From a bacterium (GTDB lineage Bacteria; Arandabacterota; Arandabacteria; Arandabacterales; Arandabacteraceae), in the NCBI GenBank assembly GCA_029933125.1, contig JAOZOU010000014.1:1-32811 (forward strand): a stretch of DNA of 32,811 nucleotides, read 5' to 3'. Made by a program: the position numbers and the translations under genes. The notes under the pieces were generated by a model. The model was not told the DNA's origin and did not search any database. It saw only the letters and a list, made by a program, of their open reading frames with translations. Of this stretch, positions 1 through 8,638 are shown in pieces (the first letter of the stretch is position 1; the number at the start of each line of letters is the position of its first letter).

Positions 1-15
1 CGTCAGCTCCACCAT

Positions 16-1512
16 CTACGCACGTCCGTAGGTTGTTGTGAGGTAAGCTAAGCGCTGAGCCATCTCATCGTTTATCTGGTTGGGTTTGACACGCCAGCGC
101 CAGTTGCCATCAGCTTTTGATGGTGTATTCATCCTTGAATCCGAGCCAAGACCTAGGACGTCCTGCATAGGAAATAGAGCTGTATTTGCTACCGAGGCCA
201 TTGCGAGCTTAATCAATTCATAGCTCACACTCTCAGGCGTGACCTCATGTCCAATGTAGCGCGCAAGCCTCACCTTGGCTTCTGGGGAGGCCTCATCCTC
301 AAACCAGCCGCGACCTGTGTTGTTATCATGAGTCCCAGTGTAGACAACGCAATTCGGATCATAGGTATGCGGCAAGTAGGGATGATCGGGATTATCTTCT
401 CCGAAGGCAAATAGGAGAACCTTCATCCCTGGGAAATCGTAGCGGCGCATTACCTCTCTTACATCGTCAGTTATGACTCCCAGATCTTCAGCTATTATTT
501 CGAGGTGAGGGTAATGGCTCAGAATGGTGTCGAAGAACTCATAAGTCGGAACCCCAACCCATTGCCCTTTTATCGCATTCGGTTCATCGGCTGGAACTTC
601 CCAGTAAGCAACAAGCCCTCTGAAGTGGTCTATTCTCAGAATATCAAAGAGGCTTGTTTGGTGTCCAATCCTCCTCAACCACCATGCGAAGCTTTCGCGC
701 CTGCAGGCTTCCCAATCGTAGACAGGATTGCCCCAGAGTTGTCCAGTTGAGCTGAAGTAGTCCGGGGGCACACCAGCAACAAAGAGGGGATTGCCGAGGG
801 AATCCAATTTGAAGATCTCGCGATTGCTCCAAACCTCTGCGCTGTCATGGCTCACATATATGGGTAGATCACCGATTATCCTTATCCCCCTTGAATTGCA
901 ATAGGCTTTGAGAGTGTGCCATTGCTTGTAGGCAAGGAATTGGATAAACTTCTGCTTCTCAATCTCCTCATGAAGGTGATCTCTTAGGCTCTTGAGCGCT
1001 TCCGGTTTCCTCGCCTTCACTTCAGTGTCCCACTGATTCCATGGAAGTCCATCGAAGTGAATCTTTAGAGCCGCAAAGAGGCTGAAATTCTCAAGCCAGT
1101 GGGAGTTTACCGAAACGAAACCATCAAAGTCCTCATGCGGCTTGTTCTTAAAATAAAAATAGGCCTTCTCGAGCATCTCTATCTTGTATTGCCTCACCTT
1201 ATCAAACTCAACTTGCCTTTCACTGAAGGCTGCCTGAGATCTAAGGTCATCTTCTGAAAGCAGACTATCTCTTACAAGCATCTCTCCACTTATTAGAAGT
1301 GGATTGAGAGCAAAACTCGAAAAGCTGCTGTAGGGCGACTCACCCTGAAGAGGTGTGGTCGGGGTGAGTGGCAATATCTGCCAGTACTTCTGGTGGGATC
1401 TTGACAGGAAATCAGCAAATCTATAAGCCCATGGTCCGAAATCGCCAATTCCGAAGGGTGAAGGCAAAGAGGTTATGTGAATGAGAATACCGCTTCCTCT
1501 TTCCTGAAGCAT
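16..1512 (-). CDS. malQ: 4-alpha-glucanotransferase (amylomaltase, GH77)
   Basis: This cytoplasmic enzyme transfers alpha-1,4-glucan segments between maltodextrins, releasing glucose, in glycogen or maltodextrin turnover. The 498-aa protein is of normal family length. It opens with the GH77 signature GSGILIHITSLPSPFGIGDF, then shows ESPYSSFSSFALNP, the nucleophile block LRIDHFRG, the acid/base block IIAEDLG and the substrate-binding THDNNTGRGW. I start it at the ATG at 1512, whose first base is shared with the last base of the treY stop (TGATG). An in-frame ATG at 1584 would add 24 residues with no family similarity and overlap treY further. The overlap implies translational coupling to treY. 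The gene ends 15 nt from the window edge, so a following trehalose gene such as treZ could lie just outside. Confidence 0.96.
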   Translation of the reverse strand: MLQERGSGILIHITSLPSPFGIGDFGPWAYRFADFLSRSHQKYWQILPLTPTTPLQGESPYSSFSSFALNPLLISGEMLVRDSLLSEDDLRSQAAFSERQVEFDKVRQYKIEMLEKAYFYFKNKPHEDFDGFVSVNSHWLENFSLFAALKIHFDGLPWNQWDTEVKARKPEALKSLRDHLHEEIEKQKFIQFLAYKQWHTLKAYCNSRGIRIIGDLPIYVSHDSAEVWSNREIFKLDSLGNPLFVAGVPPDYFSSTGQLWGNPVYDWEACRRESFAWWLRRIGHQTSLFDILRIDHFRGLVAYWEVPADEPNAIKGQWVGVPTYEFFDTILSHYPHLEIIAEDLGVITDDVREVMRRYDFPGMKVLLFAFGEDNPDHPYLPHTYDPNCVVYTGTHDNNTGRGWFEDEASPEAKVRLARYIGHEVTPESVSYELIKLAMASVANTALFPMQDVLGLGSDSRMNTPSKADGNWRWRVKPNQINDEMAQRLAYLTTTYGRA

Positions 1513-4280
1513 CAGTCTACCTTTCCCATAAGCAAACCCAGGGGGAAGTTTACAAGCAATTTCCCGACCTGAGCCTGTTTGCAAGTATTTAGTGACTCAC
1601 CTGTGAATATGTCAAGCCAATAGTTTGGTGCTCCTTGAGGTAGCTCAATTTTGGTATCTTTCCACACCTCCATTCCCACAGGTAGGCGACCATCCTGGTT
1701 CAATTTCGAAGCAAATCGAGGGACAACGACCAGTAACCAGTCTTGATCGAGTTTTCTTGCAAAAGATATGACGCAATGTTTGAAACGACCGATGGCCTTA
1801 AGACCCACATATTCCCCCTTGAGCAAGAGGTCAGACTGTCTCTTGCGGCATTGGAGGCAGGCTCCTGTCACGAACATCTTTATGCGACCATCATCGAGAC
1901 TTTTGAGGAGATCCCTCAAGAAACCTGTGCCAGAGGTTTGTCTGAGCCTGGAGAGAGCACGCAGTCTAGCCCTGAGGTCATCAAAATCGATGCGACGGCG
2001 GTTATCGGGATCTACCAGACTATAATTCCAGGTCTCACAGCCCTGATAGAAGTCAGGGATGCCAGGGCATGTAACCTTCAACACCACCTGTGCAAGGGAA
2101 TTGAGATAACCATAGAAGGCAACCTTCTTTGTAAAGTCAAATGCATCGCAAAGAAACTCCTGACTTAACTGTGGATTGAGGATATTTTCAACAAACTGCC
2201 CAATGCGCTTCTCGTAGAGCTTGTGTGGCCTAAGCCAAGATGTATGTACCCCAGCCTCTCTTACAGCCTTTATCATGTAAGTCTTTATCCTTTTGACATA
2301 GGCATCATTGAGGTTGCTCCCTGAGGGCAGAGTTCCCAGTAGTGTTTGGTAGAGATGATATTCATCATTAGGATCGATCTTGAGGTGAGATGACCTTGGA
2401 TCTCTTAGATGGCGGTTGAGACTTCGCCATTTTGTCACATGGCTTCGCCACCGGTCTGGAACCTCAGAAAGTACATTGAGACGTGCCCGAACATCTTCGC
2501 TTCGTTTCGTATCATGAGTTGAAGTTGGATTCATCGAGAGTGGCCAAGCGCGAAGACGCAGGGAGTTGAAACGATGAAATTCATCAAGGGTGTATCCGAA
2601 GGTTGCAGGATCGCAGCCTACTTCGTTCAGGGAAAGCAAGCGGTTGAAAATATAAAATGCCTTGTCCTCTATAGCCTTCGCAACAATCCCTGGCGTAAAC
2701 TGCTGGAGCCTCATAAGACAACTGAGTATGATGTTTGGATACCTCTCGGATTGATGCTTATTGAGACTCCGGAGAAAGATCTTCTCGAGAATCCTGAGCT
2801 CCTTTGATTGGCTATGAAGCCGAGCCTCTCGGAAGGCTCTAGATATTTGTTTGCGATCTTCATTTGTGATCTGCTCTGGGCCAACGTATGTTCGATAAGT
2901 CGGAAAGGCAGCCAGAAACCCGAGAAGAGCCTTCTCAATGCCCGAGCGTGTCAGGCTTTCGCGCGGAAGGTTGGCGGCGATCCATTCCTTGATGACTGAT
3001 GCGATGCGCCTGATCTCGAAGATATAGTCCTCGGCAGCTCTATATCTGCATTCATAGGTCAATTTAGCCCAGGTGATTTGCTTCCCTATGAAGTCGCGAT
3101 AGATTTCGTCCATCTTTGATCTGGCAGCCTTGTTGACGAAAATACCATTGACCATGGTGAGGAAGTCATAGCCAGTTGTACCCTCTATTTTCCACGAATG
3201 CGGGAGGCTTTCCCGGCCAGTAAGTATCTTCTCGACCACAATGAAAGTCTCCGGAAACTTTGACTTCAGCCATTTGAGGTATCTATGCGGAGCAAAGAAA
3301 CCGTCGATGTGGTCAATCCGCAATCCAGTGATGAGGTTTTGTTTCAAAAGCATAGAAACAAAGCGATGGGTATAGCAAGGCACGCTTTCATCCTCGTTTC
3401 GGAGTGCAATGAAACCATTGAGATTTGCGAAGCGTCTGTAGTTGATTCTGCTGGGAGCCACTTTTCGGGGTCTGAGACTGAAATTCTGTGAATCAAGAAT
3501 GAGCCGAAGTTGAGCCGATCTGCCTGGTGAGTTAAATCTCTTGAGAGCCAGGCGAAGTGACTTTGAGTTCCTCACCAGCGCAATGGTCCTATCCCTTAAC
3601 TGCTCAACTTGCTTCAGGCTTGTCTTTCTCCAACACTCACTTGCTTCCTTCAAGAGCTTGCACGCGGAAACAAAAGCCCTAATATCCCGCGAAGCCTCTA
3701 ATTTCTCCTCAGACATTGCTATCAATTTTGCGATTTGAGCGTAGGAGGTAACTGCAAGAGGAAAGCGAAGCCCTTCATAGGAGACCTCAAGGCGCTTCTT
3801 ACCCACCTCGAGCCTAAGGTTACCTTTAGCTATCTCAGGCTGGATGTTTTTGCGAAGGACGGGGACAGAGAGGGGTATGAACCTGTGAGAGATCGGTGAA
3901 TACCATGCTATGTCGAAAAAATGCACAAAAGGGGAACACCCACCAAACTCAAGCACGTTCATAAGGAGCGTATTCTCGGGATGAAATGCCATGTGGTTGG
4001 GGACTATGTCCTGTATCCACCCAAGCCCGAGCGACCTGGCTTTGCGGAGAACTGCGACCAGCTCTCGTCCGCTTCCGATCGCTGGATTAAGCTTATTGGG
4101 ATCGACGGTGTCGTAGCCGTGGGAGCTTCCCCTTCGGGCTTTCGCTATTGGAGAAGCATAGATGTGTGTTATGCCAAGATTCTTAAGATAGGTGAGAAGT
4201 TGGGCGACTTTACTGAGCTTCAGGTGGGGGAGAAGCTGCAAGCGATATGTAGCAACCAACTTGGGCCAGCGCCCAGCCAT
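1512..4280 (-). CDS. treY: malto-oligosyltrehalose synthase (GH13)
   Basis: TreY isomerises the reducing-end alpha-1,4 bond of maltodextrins to an alpha,alpha-1,1 bond, making maltooligosyl-trehalose; TreZ then releases trehalose. The 922-aa protein begins VATYRLQLLPHLKL and LGITHIYASPIAKARRGSSH, followed by GYDTVDPNKLNP and QDIVPNHMAF, all typical of TreY. The GH13 catalytic blocks are GLRIDHIDGF (nucleophile), FIVVEKIL (acid/base) and NPTSTHDTKRSEDVRARL. The C-terminal PGIPDFYQGCE is also characteristic. ATG at 4280 has a GGAGAG ribosome site 5 nt upstream. treZ is not in the window, so the pathway is incomplete here. It is divergent from the molybdoenzyme operon and coupled to malQ downstream. 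Confidence 0.95.
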   Translation of the reverse strand: MAGRWPKLVATYRLQLLPHLKLSKVAQLLTYLKNLGITHIYASPIAKARRGSSHGYDTVDPNKLNPAIGSGRELVAVLRKARSLGLGWIQDIVPNHMAFHPENTLLMNVLEFGGCSPFVHFFDIAWYSPISHRFIPLSVPVLRKNIQPEIAKGNLRLEVGKKRLEVSYEGLRFPLAVTSYAQIAKLIAMSEEKLEASRDIRAFVSACKLLKEASECWRKTSLKQVEQLRDRTIALVRNSKSLRLALKRFNSPGRSAQLRLILDSQNFSLRPRKVAPSRINYRRFANLNGFIALRNEDESVPCYTHRFVSMLLKQNLITGLRIDHIDGFFAPHRYLKWLKSKFPETFIVVEKILTGRESLPHSWKIEGTTGYDFLTMVNGIFVNKAARSKMDEIYRDFIGKQITWAKLTYECRYRAAEDYIFEIRRIASVIKEWIAANLPRESLTRSGIEKALLGFLAAFPTYRTYVGPEQITNEDRKQISRAFREARLHSQSKELRILEKIFLRSLNKHQSERYPNIILSCLMRLQQFTPGIVAKAIEDKAFYIFNRLLSLNEVGCDPATFGYTLDEFHRFNSLRLRAWPLSMNPTSTHDTKRSEDVRARLNVLSEVPDRWRSHVTKWRSLNRHLRDPRSSHLKIDPNDEYHLYQTLLGTLPSGSNLNDAYVKRIKTYMIKAVREAGVHTSWLRPHKLYEKRIGQFVENILNPQLSQEFLCDAFDFTKKVAFYGYLNSLAQVVLKVTCPGIPDFYQGCETWNYSLVDPDNRRRIDFDDLRARLRALSRLRQTSGTGFLRDLLKSLDDGRIKMFVTGACLQCRKRQSDLLLKGEYVGLKAIGRFKHCVISFARKLDQDWLLVVVPRFASKLNQDGRLPVGMEVWKDTKIELPQGAPNYWLDIFTGESLNTCKQAQVGKLLVNFPLGLLMGKVD

Positions 4281-4316
4281 TTCTTACTCTCCATAATGAA
4301 CCTTGCCTAAATGCGA

Positions 4317-4346
4317 AGCGTAGCAAAGCCTTTGCAGCAGCGTCAA
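4317..4346 (-). promoter_or_regulatory. candidate sigma-70-type promoter of treY-malQ
   Basis: On the minus strand TTGACG (4346-4341) is followed by an 18-nt spacer and TACGCT (4322-4317). The start point would be near 4310, about 30 nt before the treY ATG. The -35 is good but the -10 is weak (3 of 6). It lies back-to-back with the promoter of the divergent operon. Confidence 0.35.
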
Positions 4347-4356
4347 GGCGATGAGC

Positions 4357-4385
4357 TTGACCTTAAGATGAGACTCGGGGATAAT
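4357..4385 (+). promoter_or_regulatory. sigma-70-type promoter of the molybdoenzyme operon
   Basis: TTGACC (4357-4362), a 17-nt spacer and GATAAT (4380-4385) form a five-of-six plus five-of-six match at ideal spacing. The predicted start near 4392 leaves a 36-nt leader that ends in a GGAGG site (4417-4421) before the GTG at 4428. This placement also argues against any start codon upstream of 4428. Confidence 0.6.
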
Positions 4386-4427
4386 AAGGGTGCAGCTGGC
4401 CAATCTCAGTCCTGCTGGAGGTCATGT

Positions 4428-6395
4428 GTGAGGCAAGTCATCACCTCTTGTACTCAGGATTGTCCCGATACATGCTCCATAGTAGCAGAGGTGAGTGGGG
4501 GTAGGGTCATAAAGATAAGGGGAAATCCTGACTGTGAAATAACACGTGGCTTTCTCTGCCGTAAGTCACGTAATTTCCTTCCTCGCCTGCACAGCAAGGA
4601 GCGAGTTCTCAAGCCGCGCCTTCGCGATGGGGCCTCATGGAGGGAGATCTCGTGGGAGAGAGCACTTGATATTGTGGCAGCAAAGCTCGAAGCCTCCCTC
4701 AAGAGGTACGGGCCTCTGAGCATTTACTATTTTCGGGATGCGGGCTCGATTGCCGCACTAAAAATGGTAAATGAGCGCTTCTTCAATCTTCTTGGTGGTG
4801 GCACATTCGCCTCAGGCACTCTTTGTGGGGGTGCAGGGATTGCAGGGCAAACACGCGATTTTGGATTACGTACTAGTCATGATCCGCATGATCTTCTCAA
4901 TGCCAAGGCAATCCTTGTATGGGGAAGAAATCCCGCCTGGACGAATGTGCATCTTGTACCAATTCTCCGTGAGGCTCGCAAGGGTGGCTGCTATTGTGTT
5001 CTCATAGACCCTCTGCCGACAGCAACCTCAAAACTTGTCGACTGGCACCTAGCTCCCTCGCCAGGTTCAGATGCTTACCTTGCAATAGGGCTTATGAAGG
5101 TTATACTTGATGAGGATCTGGCCGACACCGATTTCGTTGAGAAGCACACACACAACTTCGATGCCCTGAAAAAAGAGCTTGAAGCCTTCGACCTTAAAGT
5201 CATATCTGATGAAACTGGTCTAAGTCTTCGGGAAATAAACAAGTTGGCTCGTATCTATGCTGAATCCAAGCCAGCTGCAATCGTTGGAGGGTGGGGATTC
5301 CAGCGGCGTCGTAATGGAGCTCAGGTCTATCGCCTCCTGGATGCGCTTGCTGCTCTGTGCGGAAATGTGGGCGTGCCGGGTGGTGGGGTCAGCCATGGAA
5401 TGGACGAGACTCGCTGGTTCGAATCCCGTAAGGTCCTTTTGAGGGTGGGTACAGCAAGGCGTGAGATCCCTAAGCCCCAGACGTGGAAGGGAATTATGAC
5501 TTGTGGGGATCCTCCAATAGAAGTGGCTTTCATTACAGCCGCAAATCCCGTTTGCCAGTGTCCCAATTCCAATCTTGCTCCAAGGGCAATCGCTGGCATT
5601 GACTTTGTTATCGTTGCAGAAATGTTTATGACAGATACGGCTATGCTGGCAGATCTTGTTTTGCCCACCACTCACTTCCTCCAGGAGACCGATCTTGTAG
5701 GTAGCTATTGGCACAACTATGTAATGCCTGTAAATGTTGCGCAAGCCAGATTGGGGGAAGAGAAGACCGACCTTGAGATTTTTGCTCTTTTGGCGAAGCG
5801 AATGGGCCTCGAAAAAGAGTTTCCCAACGATGCAATGTTTTTTCTAGAAATTCTTGCCGAACCCCTCAAGCAGTATGGTTTCAAGCTTTCCCAACTTATG
5901 GAGGGGCCTGTAAGGCCACCCACGCATGAAGTTCCCTTTTCGGATAAAAGGTTCCCGACCCCTAGCGGCAGGATTGAGCTTATCTCTGAGATCGTCATAC
6001 CTTCGACAAAGAGATCCAGCGCCTACCCCTATTACCTTCTTTCTCCTCATCCCGCTAGTCAGACGCATTCTCAAGCACGCAGTATCCCGTCGAAGGGGTA
6101 TCCTCAAGCAGAGGTATCACCGAGAGTTGCTCAAACGCTTGGTGTTGACAGGGGGTCTCTAATTAAGGTAAAGACTCCGCAGGGGGAATTGATATGTCAT
6201 GTCGAAGTTGTGCCCGCCCTAAGGGACGACGTTGTGGTCATACATGAGGGAACTTGGGAGATGATGGGTGGGAGTGTGAACAGATTGACATCTGACGAGC
6301 TCAGTGACGAAGGTCTGTGTGCCACATACAACGATTTAGCCTGCAGTCTCTCCAAAGTCGAACCATCCGCTAAATCTGTAAGAGGTTCAAGGTGA
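4428..6395 (+). CDS. molybdopterin oxidoreductase (DMSO reductase superfamily, formate-dehydrogenase-like)
   Basis: This is a 655-aa catalytic subunit of the Mo/W-bis-pterin family. The N terminus carries a 4Fe-4S site C8-x3-C12-x3-C16-x27-C44 (from CTQDCPDTC to GFLCRKS). A likely Mo/W ligand is Cys133 in SGTLCGGAG. Cofactor-binding stretches include ILVWGRNPAW, AIVGGWGFQRRR, FITAANPVCQCPN and DLVLPTTHFLQETD, and residues about 540-650 form the dinucleotide-binding C-terminal domain. I use GTG 4428 because GGAGG ends 6 nt before it and a promoter lies just upstream; the longer frame from ATG 4311 adds 39 residues without family character. There is no twin-arginine signal, so it should be cytoplasmic. 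The substrate is not readable from sequence: formate, thiosulfate/polysulfide or an organic acceptor are all possible. The only partner encoded next to it is the ferredoxin/ASKHA protein, 15 nt downstream. Confidence 0.85.
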   Translation: MRQVITSCTQDCPDTCSIVAEVSGGRVIKIRGNPDCEITRGFLCRKSRNFLPRLHSKERVLKPRLRDGASWREISWERALDIVAAKLEASLKRYGPLSIYYFRDAGSIAALKMVNERFFNLLGGGTFASGTLCGGAGIAGQTRDFGLRTSHDPHDLLNAKAILVWGRNPAWTNVHLVPILREARKGGCYCVLIDPLPTATSKLVDWHLAPSPGSDAYLAIGLMKVILDEDLADTDFVEKHTHNFDALKKELEAFDLKVISDETGLSLREINKLARIYAESKPAAIVGGWGFQRRRNGAQVYRLLDALAALCGNVGVPGGGVSHGMDETRWFESRKVLLRVGTARREIPKPQTWKGIMTCGDPPIEVAFITAANPVCQCPNSNLAPRAIAGIDFVIVAEMFMTDTAMLADLVLPTTHFLQETDLVGSYWHNYVMPVNVAQARLGEEKTDLEIFALLAKRMGLEKEFPNDAMFFLEILAEPLKQYGFKLSQLMEGPVRPPTHEVPFSDKRFPTPSGRIELISEIVIPSTKRSSAYPYYLLSPHPASQTHSQARSIPSKGYPQAEVSPRVAQTLGVDRGSLIKVKTPQGELICHVEVVPALRDDVVVIHEGTWEMMGGSVNRLTSDELSDEGLCATYNDLACSLSKVEPSAKSVRGSR

Positions 6396-6410
6396 TTGAG
6401 GAGGCAAGGT

Positions 6411-8234
6411 TTGGCTAAACAATCCATAAGAGTTGTATTCATGCCTGATTCACGGGAGGTTTGGGTCGTCTCTGGTTCCACAATTCGCGATGCCCTATTA
6501 GCAGCGTCCATCCCCATCTCAATGCCATGTGGCGGCCACGGCCGCTGCGGCAGATGCCTCGTGCAGGTGAGCGGGGGGGTGACTGCACCTAGTGAGGCTG
6601 AGCTTCGATTGCTTGGTACCCATTCGGGCAATATGCGCCTTGCTTGCATGGCGAGACTCGAGGGTGACGCAGAGGTCGTCATACCAAGGGCCACACGCGT
6701 AACCGTTCAGAAGGTGAGCACCTCAGGCAGGTCGAGCGGGAGATATCACTTCGATCCTGGGATCGTGAAGGTGTATCTTGGCAAGTGGCGCTCGCCAAGA
6801 ACGTGGAAGAGACTTGCCACCTATGGAATTGGTGTTGAGGATGTAACAATAGGGATGGTCAACCCGACTCTCGTTGATGCCAAGCTACGTGAGGATCATG
6901 AGTGGCAGCTTGGTCTCCACAGCGATGCCACGGTTGTAGCTTCACCCGAAGGAATTATCGGATTTGAAGCGGGCAACACGACTGATGAGTGTTACGGCAT
7001 CGCAGTGGACATTGGAACTAACACGGTTGTCTGCTCTATGGTAGATCTTCTCAGTGGTTGTGAAATAGGTGTCACATCTGCAATCAACCCTCAGGTAGCT
7101 CATGGTGACGATGTCATCTCGAGAATCAGATTCTCAAAGAAGCCTGGTGGACTCAATCTACTCAGGGATGAGATTGTTCATCTCATTAAAGGACTTACCG
7201 CTGAGCTGGTGAGCAGGCTCAATATCGATCCTAGCCGTGTCTATCTTTGTAGTGCAGTCGGCAATACGGCGATGCAACACATTCTCATCGGAATCTCCCC
7301 CGTGGATCTGGGACGTGCACCTTATAGATCGAAGCTAACTTTGGGTGTTGATATGCCAGCTGAGCAAGCTGGACTTCTTGGGCACCAGCGTTGCAGGCTC
7401 ATCATGCCGCCGCCAATCGGTGGTTTTGTCGGAAGTGATATTGTTGCTATGATTGTCTCTCAGGCGCTGCATAGAAGGCGGGTTCCTGCAGTTGCAATTG
7501 ACATTGGCACAAATGGTGAGATCGTCTTGGTAACCGGTGATAGGATTTTAGCTTGCTCGACAGCTGCCGGACCAGCTTTTGAAGGAGAAAGAATAAGTTC
7601 AGGAGTAAGAGCTGTTGATGGTGCTATTGAGGACGTAAGCATAAAACGCGGTGATGTGGTTCTCAAGACAATCGGTAAAGGTCTGCCCGTTGGAGTCTGT
7701 GGATCGGGGTTGATCGCTGCAATAGCCGAGCTCCTGAGGGTAGGTGTTATTGAACCTAGCGGACGGATCAGGAGACCGGGTGAGATTGCGAATGCCAAGC
7801 TTGCTCAGCGCGTACGCGAGAATGACACAGGCAGAGAGTTTGTGCTCTTGAAAGAACCCATGATAAGCGTGAGGCAGGGGGACGTCAGGGAAGTTCAACT
7901 GGGCAAGGCTGCAATCTGTGCAGGTATAAAGGTGCTTGCATCCATTGCTGGCATAGACGTGGACGAAATAAGGACAGCCCTCGTTGCGGGGAGCTTTGGC
8001 TCGTCTCTCAGGGCTGCATGCTTTAAGCGCCTCGGATTTCTACCCCAAAGCTTCAGTGGCAGGATAAGGTCAATTGGTAATTCCGCTATTGAGGGAGCCA
8101 AGATGTTTCTTGTATCGAGGCAAGCAAGGGATGAAGCATTCTCCCTTGCAGAGAGATGTGAACATGTTGAGCTTTTCTCCCATGCAACTTTCAAAGAAGA
8201 ATTTTACGCAAGCATTGGCTTCCCAGCTCCCTGA
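6411..8234 (+). CDS. [2Fe-2S] ferredoxin / ASKHA-domain protein (RACo-like, DUF4445 family)
   Basis: This 607-aa protein has an N-terminal [2Fe-2S] ferredoxin domain with C40-x5-C46-x2-C49 (PCGGHGRCGRCLV) and a fourth Cys in LACMARL, then a linker and a C-terminal ASKHA ATPase-like domain. The domain shows AVDIGTNTVVCSM, CSAVGNTAMQHI, AIDIGTNGEIVLV, GVCGSGLIA and VAGSFGSSLRA. Family members such as RACo reduce inactive Co(II) corrinoid proteins in an ATP-dependent step; many relatives have no known partner. No corrinoid protein or methyltransferase is in the window. I start at TTG 6411 because GAGGAGG (6398-6404) sits 6 nt upstream; the earlier TTG at 6396 has no site. Co-transcription with the molybdoenzyme suggests an electron-transfer or activation role for it, which is inference. 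Confidence 0.85.
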   Translation: MAKQSIRVVFMPDSREVWVVSGSTIRDALLAASIPISMPCGGHGRCGRCLVQVSGGVTAPSEAELRLLGTHSGNMRLACMARLEGDAEVVIPRATRVTVQKVSTSGRSSGRYHFDPGIVKVYLGKWRSPRTWKRLATYGIGVEDVTIGMVNPTLVDAKLREDHEWQLGLHSDATVVASPEGIIGFEAGNTTDECYGIAVDIGTNTVVCSMVDLLSGCEIGVTSAINPQVAHGDDVISRIRFSKKPGGLNLLRDEIVHLIKGLTAELVSRLNIDPSRVYLCSAVGNTAMQHILIGISPVDLGRAPYRSKLTLGVDMPAEQAGLLGHQRCRLIMPPPIGGFVGSDIVAMIVSQALHRRRVPAVAIDIGTNGEIVLVTGDRILACSTAAGPAFEGERISSGVRAVDGAIEDVSIKRGDVVLKTIGKGLPVGVCGSGLIAAIAELLRVGVIEPSGRIRRPGEIANAKLAQRVRENDTGREFVLLKEPMISVRQGDVREVQLGKAAICAGIKVLASIAGIDVDEIRTALVAGSFGSSLRAACFKRLGFLPQSFSGRIRSIGNSAIEGAKMFLVSRQARDEAFSLAERCEHVELFSHATFKEEFYASIGFPAP

Positions 8235-8407
8235 GGATTTACACCTACCTTTTGTGCATTCTTTCGCAAATTGCAAGCTTCGCAGAATCTGAGACTCAAG
8301 TTGCTATCTTGTTTTTGCATCGCCTTGGATTTTCCATCCGATTGTGGTTAGAGAAGTTAGTAAGAGATGCCCCACTTTGACAAAGCCTCTTCGTGAAGCC
8401 CTTGTAT

Positions 8408-8424
8408 CTGGCACGGTGCTTGCA
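8408..8424 (+). promoter_or_regulatory. sigma-54 (RpoN) -24/-12 promoter
   Basis: The stretch CTGGCACGGTGCTTGCA matches the RpoN consensus YTGGCACGRNNNTTGCW at every fixed position. GG lies at 8410-8411 and GC at 8422-8423, the required 10-nt gap. Transcription would start near 8435, about 240 nt before pduL. An RpoN promoter needs an enhancer-binding AAA+ activator, which is not encoded in the window. I infer that it drives the BMC operon, since all genes from 8676 to 14902 follow on the same strand. Confidence 0.85.
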
Positions 8425-8449
8425 CATAAGAGGTGGTGACAACTGAATA

Positions 8450-8584
8450 GCAAGGCCAAATGGAGTTCCCTGCTATGCTCGTGATTTGCCAGGTCGTGGG
8501 CTGATCTCCAGGAAAACTAAACCTCGAGTTTCACGTTTACCTCGCACACGACATTGCAGTGGGGAACTCCATTTGGCTTTTTGC
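8450..8584 (+). promoter_or_regulatory. long-stem leader RNA structure ending in a T-run
   Basis: A perfect 16-bp inverted repeat pairs 8455-8470 (GCCAAATGGAGTTCCC) with 8562-8577. It is extended outward by GCAAG/TTTTTGC pairing and inward by CTGC/GCAG (8470-8473 with 8556-8559). Inside are two competing partners for CACG 8547-8550 (CGTG 8480-8483, or GTCGTG 8493-8498 using 8547-8552) and an apical hairpin 8512-8532. Five T (8578-8582) follow the stem directly. It lies just downstream of the sigma-54 start point, so it would be in the operon's 5' leader. It could be an attenuator, a ligand- or protein-sensing leader, a separate small RNA or a MITE-like repeat. I recognise no known riboswitch consensus. 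Confidence 0.6.
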
Positions 8585-8608
8585 AATCCCCATCATACCA
8601 TCTTGTAA

Positions 8609-8638
8609 TTGACAGCTGCAATCCGTTTCTGCTAACTT
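8609..8638 (+). promoter_or_regulatory. candidate second (sigma-70-type) promoter of the BMC operon
   Basis: TTGACA (8609-8614) is perfect. With an 18-nt spacer the -10 would be TAACTT (8633-8638), which keeps T1, A2 and T6 only. Transcription would begin near 8645, leaving about 30 nt before the pduL ATG at 8676 and bypassing the leader hairpin. The weak -10 keeps this uncertain. Confidence 0.35.

Noticed and set aside
1743-2168. 141-aa open frame opposite treY
   Set aside because: It lies wholly within treY, which matches its family throughout, and has no domain of its own.
4311-4427. Longer molybdoenzyme start at ATG 4311
   Set aside because: The extra 39 residues have no family character, the segment contains a good promoter, and GGAGG sits correctly for GTG 4428.
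5220-5744. 174-aa antisense open frame inside the molybdoenzyme gene
   Set aside because: The plus-strand frame is well conserved in type; the antisense frame shows no family features.
8450-8584. Cobalamin riboswitch, 6S RNA or SRP RNA
   Set aside because: I looked for the B12 box, the SRP GGAAGCAG apical motif and a 6S-like central bubble and found no convincing match.
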